A DNA stretch of 64,000 nt. Source: Candidatus Sulfotelmatobacter sp. (GTDB taxonomy: Bacteria; Acidobacteriota; Terriglobia; Terriglobales; Acidobacteriaceae). A model generated the notes under the pieces. It searched no databases. It was not told the DNA's origin and saw only the letters and a list, made by a program, of their open reading frames with translations. This document shows, piece after piece, positions 25,912-34,141 of this stretch. The first letter of the stretch is position 1; the number at the start of each line of letters is the position of its first letter. The DNA is taken from positions 1 to 64,000 of the forward strand of contig JASHNU010000018.1 of NCBI GenBank assembly GCA_030041475.1. Reading direction: 5' to 3'. The position numbers were made by a program, and so were the translations under genes.

Positions 25912-26790
25912 ATGACTGATTCCGTCAAACTGATCGAGTGTCCGCGGGATGCGTGGCAAGGACTGAAAGGGATGATCCCCGTTGATCTTAAGGTCGACTA
26001 CCTGAAGGCTCTCATCAGTGCTGGCTTCAAGCACATCGACGCGGCTTCGTTCGTTTCACCCAAAGCCGTGCCGCAGATGGCGGACTCGGAGGAAGTTCTG
26101 AAGGAACTGGACCCGCCCGATGATGTCGAGATTATCGGCATCGTGGTAAATGAAAAAGGCGCCACGCGAGCAATCGCGACGCAGGCGGTTTCGACTCTCG
26201 GTTTTCCGTATTCGATTTCAGAGACTTTTCTACGCAAGAATCAGAACCAGTCGCCTGAGGACGCGCTCGATGAATTGGAAAAAATCCAGAAAAAAGCTGA
26301 CGATGCGGGACTGGACGTTGCGGTTTATATTTCGATGGCATTTGGCAATCCCTATGGAGACGGATGGAGCGTCGATGAAGTGGTGGACGCCATTGACCTG
26401 CTGGAGGCCGAAGATCTGCACGTAATTTCGCTCGCCGACACAGTTGGAATGGCCACCCCGCAGCAGATCAGTGCACTGGTCGGCGTTGTCATGGCGAAGT
26501 ACGACTATCTGGAGATTGGCGTCCACCTGCACAGCAGCCCAGACCAGGCGGCAGAAAAAGTGTTGGCGGCATACGATGCTGGTTGCCGCCGTTTCGATTC
26601 GGCGTTGGGCGGACTCGGCGGTTGTCCGTTTGCGCAGAGTAGCATGGTTGGTAATATTCCGACCGAGATCGCGATCGATGCGCTGGCCAAGCGTGGAGCG
26701 AAGCTGCCTCCACTCAAGCCGCTGGACGCGTTGCTCAAAGCGACTACCGGAATCGGAGCAAAATATTTGGACTCTCACGCGGCGGACTGA
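25912..26790 (+). CDS. Hydroxymethylglutaryl-CoA lyase
   Basis: A 292-residue TIM-barrel lyase of the HMGL family. The catalytic Arg-Asp pair is in CPRDAWQG near residue 10, SFVSPKAVPQMAD is conserved, the metal-binding HLHS is near residue 205, and the family signature with its catalytic Cys is GGLGGCPFA near 235. It cleaves HMG-CoA to acetyl-CoA and acetoacetate, the last step of leucine catabolism. It starts 19 bases after the carboxylase stop, and its TGA overlaps the next ATG by one base. Confidence 0.94.
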   Translation: MTDSVKLIECPRDAWQGLKGMIPVDLKVDYLKALISAGFKHIDAASFVSPKAVPQMADSEEVLKELDPPDDVEIIGIVVNEKGATRAIATQAVSTLGFPYSISETFLRKNQNQSPEDALDELEKIQKKADDAGLDVAVYISMAFGNPYGDGWSVDEVVDAIDLLEAEDLHVISLADTVGMATPQQISALVGVVMAKYDYLEIGVHLHSSPDQAAEKVLAAYDAGCRRFDSALGGLGGCPFAQSSMVGNIPTEIAIDALAKRGAKLPPLKPLDALLKATTGIGAKYLDSHAAD

Positions 26791-27572
26791 TGAACTATAA
26801 GACTGTACAAATTGCTTCTCAGGGCGGCGTGGCGACGGTCACGCTGAACCGGCCCGACAAGCGTAACGCCATTAGCTTCGAATTGATCGACGATCTGCTG
26901 GGCGCTCTCAACGATGTTGGGAAGTCCGATGATCGCATTCTTATTCTGACCGGGGCTGGCACCGCGTTCTGTTCCGGCCTGGATCTGGAAAATCTGAAAG
27001 TGCTTCTGGGGCGAACTCCCGAGCAGAATCTGAAAGACTCTGAGACGATGGTCCGGCTGTTTCGCTCACTGTATGAGTTTCCCAAGGTGACCATCGCCGC
27101 CGTGAACGGACCGGCCATCGCGGGCGGCACGGGTCTCGCGTTGCTGTGCGACTTCACGCTGGCCGTGCCGGAAGCGAAATTTGGCTACACAGAGGTTCGC
27201 ATCGGCTTTGTGCCGGCCATCGTTTCCACTTTTCTATTGCGCCAGGTCGGGGAGAAACAGGCGCGCGATTTGTTGCTTACTGGACGCATCTTTGACGCGG
27301 CGGAGGCTCTGCGCCTCGGACTGGTGAACGAAATTGTTCCCGCGGACGTCCTGATGGCCAAGGCGCACGAGTTGGCTGCCACATTAATGCAGAACAGTCC
27401 GACATCCTTACGGGCAACCAAGAAGTTGCTGAATGACCACGCGCGCGCAGAGCTCGATCTGCAGATCGACGCTGCTGTCAGAGAAAATGCTGCCATCCGC
27501 ACGACGCCTGACTTCCGCGAAGGAATTCTGTCGTTCCTGGAAAAGCGGCGACCCACGTGGACGGGGAAATGA
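26790..27572 (+). CDS. Enoyl-CoA hydratase, probably 3-methylglutaconyl-CoA hydratase
   Basis: A 260-residue crotonase-fold protein with the oxyanion segments AFCSGLDLENL and VNGPAIAGGTGLALLCD. The Glu pair of classical enoyl-CoA hydratase is not conserved (GGTGLA; VRIGFVPAIVS); the same RIGFVPAIVS version occurs, from memory, in LiuC-type proteins. Its coupling to HMG-CoA lyase (one-base overlap) supports the hydratase step between the carboxylase and the lyase in leucine breakdown. The assignment is by context more than by sequence. Confidence 0.88.
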   Translation: MNYKTVQIASQGGVATVTLNRPDKRNAISFELIDDLLGALNDVGKSDDRILILTGAGTAFCSGLDLENLKVLLGRTPEQNLKDSETMVRLFRSLYEFPKVTIAAVNGPAIAGGTGLALLCDFTLAVPEAKFGYTEVRIGFVPAIVSTFLLRQVGEKQARDLLLTGRIFDAAEALRLGLVNEIVPADVLMAKAHELAATLMQNSPTSLRATKKLLNDHARAELDLQIDAAVRENAAIRTTPDFREGILSFLEKRRPTWTGK

Positions 27573-28003
27573 ATTCGAACCATCACCGGACTGTGAACGA
27601 AACCCGGCTGCGTGTCCGCTACGCGGAGACGGACCAGATGGGGGTGGTCTATCATTCGAATCATCTCATCTGGTTCGAAGTTGGCCGGGTCGAATTGATG
27701 CGGCAGATGGGATTCTCCTATCGCGACATGGAGCGCAAGGACGGCCGCTTCATCGCCGTAGCCGAGGCCACCTGCCGCTATCGAGCGCCTGTGTATTACG
27801 ACGAGGAAGTGATTGTGCGGACGCGGCTGAAATCGGTGCGCGAGTCCGTCGTCGCCTTCAGCTATGAATTGCTGCGTGCCGATAATGGAGCGCTGCTGGC
27901 CGAGGGCGAGACTTTGCATATCGTGACGGATACGAGCATGAAGATTGCGGCATTGCCCGAGAAATATTTGAAAGTCTTTCGTGCGACGGCTGGTAAGCAG
28001 TAG
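27569..28003 (+). CDS. YbgC/FadM-type acyl-CoA thioesterase (4HBT hot-dog fold)
   Basis: A 144-residue hot-dog protein. The active-site segment YAETDQMGVVYHSNHLIWFE (about residues 19-38) has the Asp and the following helix of the 4-hydroxybenzoyl-CoA thioesterase class. It hydrolyses acyl-CoAs, perhaps clearing dead-end intermediates of this pathway. The ATG at 27569 overlaps the hydratase stop as ATGA; a GTG four codons earlier is possible. Confidence 0.9.
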   Translation: MNSNHHRTVNETRLRVRYAETDQMGVVYHSNHLIWFEVGRVELMRQMGFSYRDMERKDGRFIAVAEATCRYRAPVYYDEEVIVRTRLKSVRESVVAFSYELLRADNGALLAEGETLHIVTDTSMKIAALPEKYLKVFRATAGKQ

Positions 28004-28021
28004 TGGCATCGCACGCTGTTC

Positions 28022-29596
28022 GTGTGCTTCGTCACATCTGTGACTTCCGAAAAGTCTGGGGATCGTTTGAACGCACTTCATATCAACGGAAACGATCTGA
28101 GCCTGGAATCGGTGCGTGAAGTCGCAACGGAACATCGCGCCGTGCTCCTTGCACCCGACGCGCGAGAAGCCGTGGTGCTGGCGCGCTCCGTCGTGGACGA
28201 CATTGTGGCCAGCGATAAGGTGGCTTACGCAATTACGACAGGCGTGGGCAAGCTGAGCGATCTGCGCATCGCGGCTGACCAGATTCGCGAGTTGCAGGTA
28301 AATCTGGTCCGCTCGCATGCAGTCGGCGTGGGAGAACCACTGTCCCAGCCGGAGACGCGCGCCATGATGCTGCTGCGGGCGAATTCGCTCGCCAAGGGCC
28401 ATTCGGGCGTGAGGCCCGTTGTCATCGACACGCTCTGCGAGATGCTGAATCGCGGCGTCACTCCAGTCATCCCTTCCCAGGGAAGCGTAGGCGCGAGCGG
28501 CGATCTGGCTCCGCTGGCGCATCTGGCGCTGGCCTTGATTGGCGAAGGCGAGTGCTTCGATGAGAAGGGCGCGCAGGTTTTCAGCGCCGACGCGCTGAAG
28601 CGGGCGCAGGTAAAACCCCTCATACTCGAAGCGAAGGAAACAATCTCGCTGATTAACGGCACGCAGGCGATGCTTGCCGTGGGGACTCTCGCCCTGTTAG
28701 CGACGGAAACGCTGGTCGACTCTGCAGACGTGCTCGGCGGTCTCAGTTGCGATGCGCTAAAGGGAACCGACGCGGCCTTCGACGAACGCATTCACCAGGC
28801 GCGTCCGCACCGAGGCCAGATCAAAAGCGCGGCCAATCTGCGGCGCATGCTGGAAGGCAGCCAGATTCGTGAGTCGCATCGGGCGTGCGGCCGCGTGCAA
28901 GACGCGTATTCCCTGCGCTGCATTCCGCAAGTCCATGGCGCAGTGCGCGACACACTGGCGCACTGCCGTAGCGTGCTTGAGACCGAGGCCAATTCTGCGG
29001 TTGATAATCCGCTGGTTTTCATTCGTGACAAGAAGAACGCACAGGGGGACGTAATCTCTGGTGGAAACTTTCACGGGGAGCCGTTAGCGTTTGCTCTCGA
29101 TTTTCTTGCTATCGCTCTTAGCGCGCTGGCCGGTATCAGCGAGCGACGGATCGAGCGACTGGTAAATCCAGCTCTTAGCGAGGGCTTGCCTCCGTTCCTG
29201 GCATCGGACGCCGGCCTGAACTCCGGCTTCATGATGCCGCAGGTCACTGCGGCAGCTTTGGTCAGCGAGAACAAGGTGCTGGCGCATCCCGCCTCGGTCG
29301 ACTCGATTACGACTTCGGGCAACAAAGAAGATTTCGTTTCGATGGGCATGACAGCCGCGATCAAGTTAAGGCGCGTCGTCGAGAACACACGAAGCGTGTT
29401 GGCCATCGAGGCAATGACTGTGGCTCAGGCTCTTGACATGCTCGCACCACTGAAGAGTTCGAAGCGCGGCCAAGCGGCCCATGCTGCAATCCGCTCGGTG
29501 TGTTCCATGATGGAGAAGGATCGAGTCATGTATCCAGATATGGCGCGAATTTCCCAACTGATCGCGAGCGGCAAACTGGCAGAAGTGCTGAGCTAA
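28022..29596 (+). CDS. hutH: Histidine ammonia-lyase
   Basis: A 524-residue HAL/PAL-family enzyme. The Ala-Ser-Gly that forms the MIO prosthetic group is in [14 protein letters not shown], the loop with the catalytic Tyr is [12 protein letters not shown], and other conserved segments are [20 protein letters not shown] and [11 protein letters not shown]. It deaminates histidine to urocanate. No other hut gene is nearby. The start is unsure: a GTG at 28022 opens the frame, but family alignment would suit a TTG at 28067 ([11 protein letters not shown]). Confidence 0.93.
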   Translation: MCFVTSVTSEKSGDRLNALHINGNDLSLESVREVATEHRAVLLAPDAREAVVLARSVVDDIVASDKVAYAITTGVGKLSDLRIAADQIRELQVNLVRSHAVGVGEPLSQPETRAMMLLRANSLAKGHSGVRPVVIDTLCEMLNRGVTPVIPSQGSVGASGDLAPLAHLALALIGEGECFDEKGAQVFSADALKRAQVKPLILEAKETISLINGTQAMLAVGTLALLATETLVDSADVLGGLSCDALKGTDAAFDERIHQARPHRGQIKSAANLRRMLEGSQIRESHRACGRVQDAYSLRCIPQVHGAVRDTLAHCRSVLETEANSAVDNPLVFIRDKKNAQGDVISGGNFHGEPLAFALDFLAIALSALAGISERRIERLVNPALSEGLPPFLASDAGLNSGFMMPQVTAAALVSENKVLAHPASVDSITTSGNKEDFVSMGMTAAIKLRRVVENTRSVLAIEAMTVAQALDMLAPLKSSKRGQAAHAAIRSVCSMMEKDRVMYPDMARISQLIASGKLAEVLS

Positions 29597-29631
29597 GGTC
29601 TTTGCGCAGTTTTGACGCGCACACGAGTGTT

Positions 29632-30045
29632 ATGAAAACCTTCACCGAATACCTGAAATTCCACACCAAGACGCACCGCGCTTATGTGCACATTACGCCG
29701 CAGGTGGAGGAAATTGTCCGCAAGAGCGGAGTGCAGGAAGGCATGGTGCTGGTCTCAGCGATGCACATTACCGCCGGCGTCTACGTCAACGACAATGAAA
29801 GCGGCCTGATTGAAGACATCGATCAATGGCTGGAGCATTTGGCTCCATTTCGCAAGGACTACAAGCATCACGAGACCGGCGAGGACAACGGCGACTCGCA
29901 CCTGAAGGCGCTGCTCATCCATCATGAAGTGATTGTGCCGATTACAGCCGGCAAACTTGATCTGGGAACATGGCAACGTATTTTCTATGCGGAGTTCGAC
30001 GGACAAAGAAGCAAGCGGGTCATCGTGAAAGCTATAGGAGAGTAA
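29632..30045 (+). CDS. yjbQ: YjbQ/UPF0047 family protein
   Basis: A 137-residue protein matching the UPF0047 family: [20 protein letters not shown], then the signature [20 protein letters not shown], then [18 protein letters not shown] with the closing Arg-rich KRVIVKA. Members carry weak thiamine-phosphate synthase activity and bind metal through conserved Asp/His. The start at 29632 is the only one that fits the family; upstream frame overlaps hutH. It ends 20 bases from the convergent carbamoyltransferase gene. Confidence 0.92.
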   Translation: MKTFTEYLKFHTKTHRAYVHITPQVEEIVRKSGVQEGMVLVSAMHITAGVYVNDNESGLIEDIDQWLEHLAPFRKDYKHHETGEDNGDSHLKALLIHHEVIVPITAGKLDLGTWQRIFYAEFDGQRSKRVIVKAIGE

Positions 30046-30065
30046 GCACTTCGTCAGGGATCATG

Positions 30066-31841
30066 CTAAGTGTTCCGGCTCTCACGCGATGCCACAAGAG
30101 ATTCCGCTTCCCTTCCCGGCTTCACCACGACAAAAGGTCCGATGGCCAGCACATCCATGCGAGTGCGCTGGAAGCAATCGATGGCCTCCTCGGGAGTGCA
30201 GACGATCGGCTCGTTCTCATTGAAACTCGTATTGAGAAGGACCGGAATTCCGGTCTTACGGTGAAAGGCCGAGATCAGGTCGTAGTAAAGCGGATTTTCG
30301 TCGCGCGCGACCGTTTGCAGGCGTCCAGTGTTGTCGACGTGGTTCACCGCGCACAAGCTCTCCCGCTTCTCCGGTCGGATCTTGTAGACATGCAGCATGA
30401 ACGGCGACGGGTGGTCGTGCTCGAAGTATTCATGCTGATGCTCCGCGAGGATGGACGGCGCGAAGGGACGGAACCACTCGCGGTGTTTGATGCGGGCGTT
30501 GAGAACGTCTTTCATGTCGGGCAAGCCAGGATGCGCGACGATGGAGCGATTGCCCAAGGCGCGGGGGCCCCACTCCATGCGGCCTTGAAACCATCCGACT
30601 ACATTGCCGGCGGCAATCTGGTCCGCCACGGTGCCCAACAACTCGCTTCTCTCAAGTTTGCGAAAAAGCAATCCTGCGCTACCCAGTGCGGTTCGAATAC
30701 GAGAGTCTGAAAATTCCGGTCCCAGATATGAATTCTTCAACTCGTGCCTGCGGGGCTGTTTGAGCACCGAGTGATGGGTGTGCAGAGCGGCTCCAATGGC
30801 CAGGCCTTCATCGCCGGCAGCCGGCTGAATGTAGTTTCGGCGAAAAGGAGTGCGATCGAAAATCTTGCCATTGGCTACGCTGTTGAGCGCGCATCCTCCC
30901 GCCAGCGCGAGATCCTCAAGAGGGACGCGCCGGTAAAGTTGATTCAGCAGTGGGAAGACAATCTCCTCGAAACGGTGCTGCAGTGCGAAGGCCAAATCCA
31001 TGTCGCGCTGCGTAATCTCCGAATACGGGCGGCGTGGCTCACCGAAAAGTTCTTGCATGCGATCCGAGAAATGGCGCGCCAGCCGCACCGTTCCATCGGG
31101 CAAAACCTGCATGCCCTGGTTGCTGCCGAGAGGTTTGAAGTAGCTCAGATTCAGCTGAAAACCGCCGTCTCGCGGCGCCACGATTTTTCCAATCTGATCG
31201 CAGTAGGTGCTCTTGCCATACGGAGCGAGGCCCATGACTTTGCCTTCGTCTCCGTATTTTGTGTAGCCGATGAACTCGCAAATCATCGTGTACAGGCTGC
31301 CGAGTGAGTGCGGCAGGTAAACGCGGTCGAGCACCTCAATGTCGTTGCCCTCGCAGCGCGCCATCATGGTGGAAACGAAGTCGCCCGAGCCGTCGTAACT
31401 GAAACCGGCACATTTCTCCCACGGCGAACAGTAGTACGCACTGGCGATGTGAGCGATGTGGTGCTCGAGATGATGCTCCTGGAAACGGAGGAGACTAGCG
31501 TCGACCTGGAGCGCGTTGGCCAGCAGCGAACGTACATCGCGCATCGCTTCCTTGCGCTGGCGCAAGCGGATGAAGTTCAGGATCTTCGCCGGATTAGCGA
31601 GCGCATATCGAACTTTCTTTGCGAGGTTTGCGTCGCTATCCTGCCCGACCGCGACGTGGTCGACGTCTGAAATCTTCGCGCCCACCGCGTCCAGGCACGC
31701 TTTGACTGCCAGCGCAGGGAACCCGCCGAAGTGTTTATGCCGGTTCAGGCGCTCCTCGGCCACGGCGAATTGGATCTCGCCGTCGAGCACGATCGCCGCT
31801 GAGGCATCGGCATGAAACATGTTGAGGCCCAAAATAAGCAT
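30066..31841 (-). CDS. NodU/CmcH-type carbamoyltransferase
   Basis: A 591-residue enzyme. The N-terminal Kae1/TsaD-like domain has HADASAAIVLDG and the metal-binding His cluster in EHHLEHHIAHIASAYY; the C-terminal domain has WFQGRMEWGPRALGNRSI and NTSFNENEPIVCTPEEAI, both signatures of the family. It makes a carbamoyl adenylate from carbamoyl phosphate and transfers it to a hydroxyl group, here probably on a sugar of the surface polysaccharide. It is the last gene of the minus-strand block from wecE down; 41 bases separate it from the fusion dehydrogenase. Confidence 0.94.
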   Translation of the reverse strand: MLILGLNMFHADASAAIVLDGEIQFAVAEERLNRHKHFGGFPALAVKACLDAVGAKISDVDHVAVGQDSDANLAKKVRYALANPAKILNFIRLRQRKEAMRDVRSLLANALQVDASLLRFQEHHLEHHIAHIASAYYCSPWEKCAGFSYDGSGDFVSTMMARCEGNDIEVLDRVYLPHSLGSLYTMICEFIGYTKYGDEGKVMGLAPYGKSTYCDQIGKIVAPRDGGFQLNLSYFKPLGSNQGMQVLPDGTVRLARHFSDRMQELFGEPRRPYSEITQRDMDLAFALQHRFEEIVFPLLNQLYRRVPLEDLALAGGCALNSVANGKIFDRTPFRRNYIQPAAGDEGLAIGAALHTHHSVLKQPRRHELKNSYLGPEFSDSRIRTALGSAGLLFRKLERSELLGTVADQIAAGNVVGWFQGRMEWGPRALGNRSIVAHPGLPDMKDVLNARIKHREWFRPFAPSILAEHQHEYFEHDHPSPFMLHVYKIRPEKRESLCAVNHVDNTGRLQTVARDENPLYYDLISAFHRKTGIPVLLNTSFNENEPIVCTPEEAIDCFQRTRMDVLAIGPFVVVKPGREAESLVASRESRNT

Positions 31842-31882
31842 GAACTAGCTGCGTCTCCTGCGGACTTGCAATTGTCGGTGGG

Positions 31883-34141
31883 TCATTCCTTCAGATTGGC
31901 GTTCAGGCTTGACGTTCGCAACGCCGCATTGAGAAATGCCGGCGTGTCAACGGCGAGTCGCGCTCCCGTGGCGATGGACTCCGCGGCGCGCAGCGTCGAC
32001 AGCGTGGAACCTACGATGTCTTCGAAAAGTATCGGCAGTTCTCTCTTCTGCTGCAGGCATTGCACAAACGCCGACCACTCGGCGCGATGGCCTTTGTCTT
32101 GATGCCATCGGGCATGTGCGGTTCTCTTTCGCCCTTCGCGCATAAGTTCGAGTCGACGAAAATCGTCCATAATCGCTACGCTGCCCCCGCCGAACACTTC
32201 AATGCGCTCTTTGGAAAATGACCGATCGCCATTGGCCAGATAGCTGATCGTCCCCTGGGATCCATTGGTAAATCCGAGCGATAGCACGACGTTGTCGCCA
32301 CTGTATCGTCCCGCATCGCCAAGTGCGCGGCCTTCGAGTTCCATGACCGGCGAGCCGGCGAGGAACTTCAGCAGATCCACAAAATGGCAGACCTCACCGA
32401 GAACGCGGCCGCCTCCCTGCTCACGGTCGTTGACCCAATGATCGGGGGAGAGATAACCGGCGTTGATTCGATAATGCAACGCGAGAGGCTCGGAAATTGA
32501 CGCAAGGAATAGCTTCATCTGTTCGATCATGGGTGCGAAGCGGCGGTTGAAACCTACCATCAGTACCGGCCTTCGAGCAGCAGCGATCCCGAGATACGCG
32601 CGAACGATTTGCGACAATTCCGCCTCGTTCAGGCACAACGGCTTTTCGCAGAAGACGTGCTTCCCGGCTGCAAGAGCGGCGATCACTTGCCTGGCGTGGA
32701 GGTGATGGCGGGTGACGACGACCACCGTACTGATATCAGGGTCGTGCAGAAGCCGAGATTCGTCGGTGGTGCAATAACGGAAGCCAAACTTTTTCGCCGC
32801 GCTTTGCGCGCGTGCGCCGGTAGCCGCGCAGATACCGACCAAGGTCGCGTCCGAAGAGGCCGTCACTGCTGGAATGAGTGTGCCCGTGGCAAAAACTCCA
32901 GCGCCAAGTACGCCAATGGAAACGCCGGCTGCGCGAGCCGACTCACGCGGCCCAGATGTGGGTGGAACCGGCGCGAGCGTGGGGGAATCATCGCCTGCTT
33001 CGGAATACTGAATGACAATCCCCAGAAACGATTCGCCGGCTTCGCCAGTAACGAGCTTGTAAGCGGCTTTGGCATCAATGATGGGAAAGTGATGTGTAAC
33101 CAGCGCGCCGACGTTTATCTTCTTCTCGGCGAGCAACCGCAGAAATTCGCCCATGTTGCGAGTCTCGGTCCAGCGCACGTAGCCGATCGGATAATCCCGG
33201 CCCTTCTGTTCATAAGCTACGTCATAACGGCCCGGACCGTAGGATCGCGAAACACGAAAATCGAGCTCCTTTTCGTAGTATGCCTTGCGCTCGATATCCA
33301 GGCCCACGGTACCGACCGCGACGATGATGGCCCGGTCACGCGCGATCGCTCCGGCCAGGTTGACGGGATCGCTGCTCGAAGTTTCTGCTGTGATAATGAC
33401 AGAATCCACGCCAAGACCATACGAGCCGTCCCTGCAAATGTCGCGAAACGCCGCAGCCGAGGTGGCAATCGCGTCGGCCCCCATCTCACGCGCAAAGCCG
33501 GCGCGAGAAGCATCCAGGTCGATGCCAAAAACGCGGCAGCCAGCTGCTTTCAGCAGTTGCACCGTGAGCTGGCCGAGCAGACCCAAACCGATGACGGCGA
33601 CCAAATCTCCGAGCTTGGCCTCGGCAGTTCGGATGCCATGAAGAGCGACGGCGCCGAGCGTTGCGAAGGCTGCCTGGTCGAAGGGAAGTTCTTCGCCGAT
33701 CAGGGGATCGGTTGAAGGAATGCGCGCGACGAGCAAGCGCGGGATAGAGGCGACCTCCGCATGGACGGCAAATCCCGCGCCCGCGCAGGCAACGCGGTCA
33801 CCGGGTCGAAGATCGGTGATGCCGTCAGCCACCGCAATGACTGTTCCGGCGCTGCTGTAGCCCGGGGTCTGCGGCTGATCGAGCCGGCTGCGCACTGCAC
33901 GAATCGCGGACAGGATTCCGTCGCGCTGCACTTTGCCTAGAACTTCGCGGACAAGGTCAGGCCTGGACTGGGCTTTTTGCAGGATGTTTTTTCGCGCGAA
34001 TTCTGCCGCGGCGCGCTCTGTGCCGGCAGACACGACGGAAGCGGCAATCCGCACCAGCACGCAACCGGGCAGCAACTGCGGCGCGGGAACGTCTTCCACC
34101 GTAATTTCGCCGGTGCGGGCGTGTTGGAGAATCTGTTTCAT
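31883..34141 (-). CDS. Two-domain dehydrogenase: alcohol dehydrogenase-like + Gfo/Idh/MocA
   Basis: A 752-residue fusion. Residues 1-380 are a medium-chain alcohol-dehydrogenase-like unit (GYSSAGTVIAVADG, then the nucleotide-binding VIGLGLLGQL). From about 405 comes a Gfo/Idh/MocA unit with its own Rossmann motif (GVLGAGVFATGTLIPAV), the family EKPLCL near 490 and the C-terminal sheet domain. The classical zinc-ligand pattern is not obvious in the first unit. Such fusions occur in surface-polysaccharide loci and are thought to oxidise or epimerise nucleotide sugars. It overlaps the asparagine-synthetase stop as ATGA. Confidence 0.92.
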   Translation of the reverse strand: MKQILQHARTGEITVEDVPAPQLLPGCVLVRIAASVVSAGTERAAAEFARKNILQKAQSRPDLVREVLGKVQRDGILSAIRAVRSRLDQPQTPGYSSAGTVIAVADGITDLRPGDRVACAGAGFAVHAEVASIPRLLVARIPSTDPLIGEELPFDQAAFATLGAVALHGIRTAEAKLGDLVAVIGLGLLGQLTVQLLKAAGCRVFGIDLDASRAGFAREMGADAIATSAAAFRDICRDGSYGLGVDSVIITAETSSSDPVNLAGAIARDRAIIVAVGTVGLDIERKAYYEKELDFRVSRSYGPGRYDVAYEQKGRDYPIGYVRWTETRNMGEFLRLLAEKKINVGALVTHHFPIIDAKAAYKLVTGEAGESFLGIVIQYSEAGDDSPTLAPVPPTSGPRESARAAGVSIGVLGAGVFATGTLIPAVTASSDATLVGICAATGARAQSAAKKFGFRYCTTDESRLLHDPDISTVVVVTRHHLHARQVIAALAAGKHVFCEKPLCLNEAELSQIVRAYLGIAAARRPVLMVGFNRRFAPMIEQMKLFLASISEPLALHYRINAGYLSPDHWVNDREQGGGRVLGEVCHFVDLLKFLAGSPVMELEGRALGDAGRYSGDNVVLSLGFTNGSQGTISYLANGDRSFSKERIEVFGGGSVAIMDDFRRLELMREGRKRTAHARWHQDKGHRAEWSAFVQCLQQKRELPILFEDIVGSTLSTLRAAESIATGARLAVDTPAFLNAALRTSSLNANLKE

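Noticed and set aside
32609-33715. 368-codon plus-strand frame opposite the fusion dehydrogenase
   Set aside because: Antisense reading with no domain; the minus strand has two Rossmann motifs and the family EKPL.
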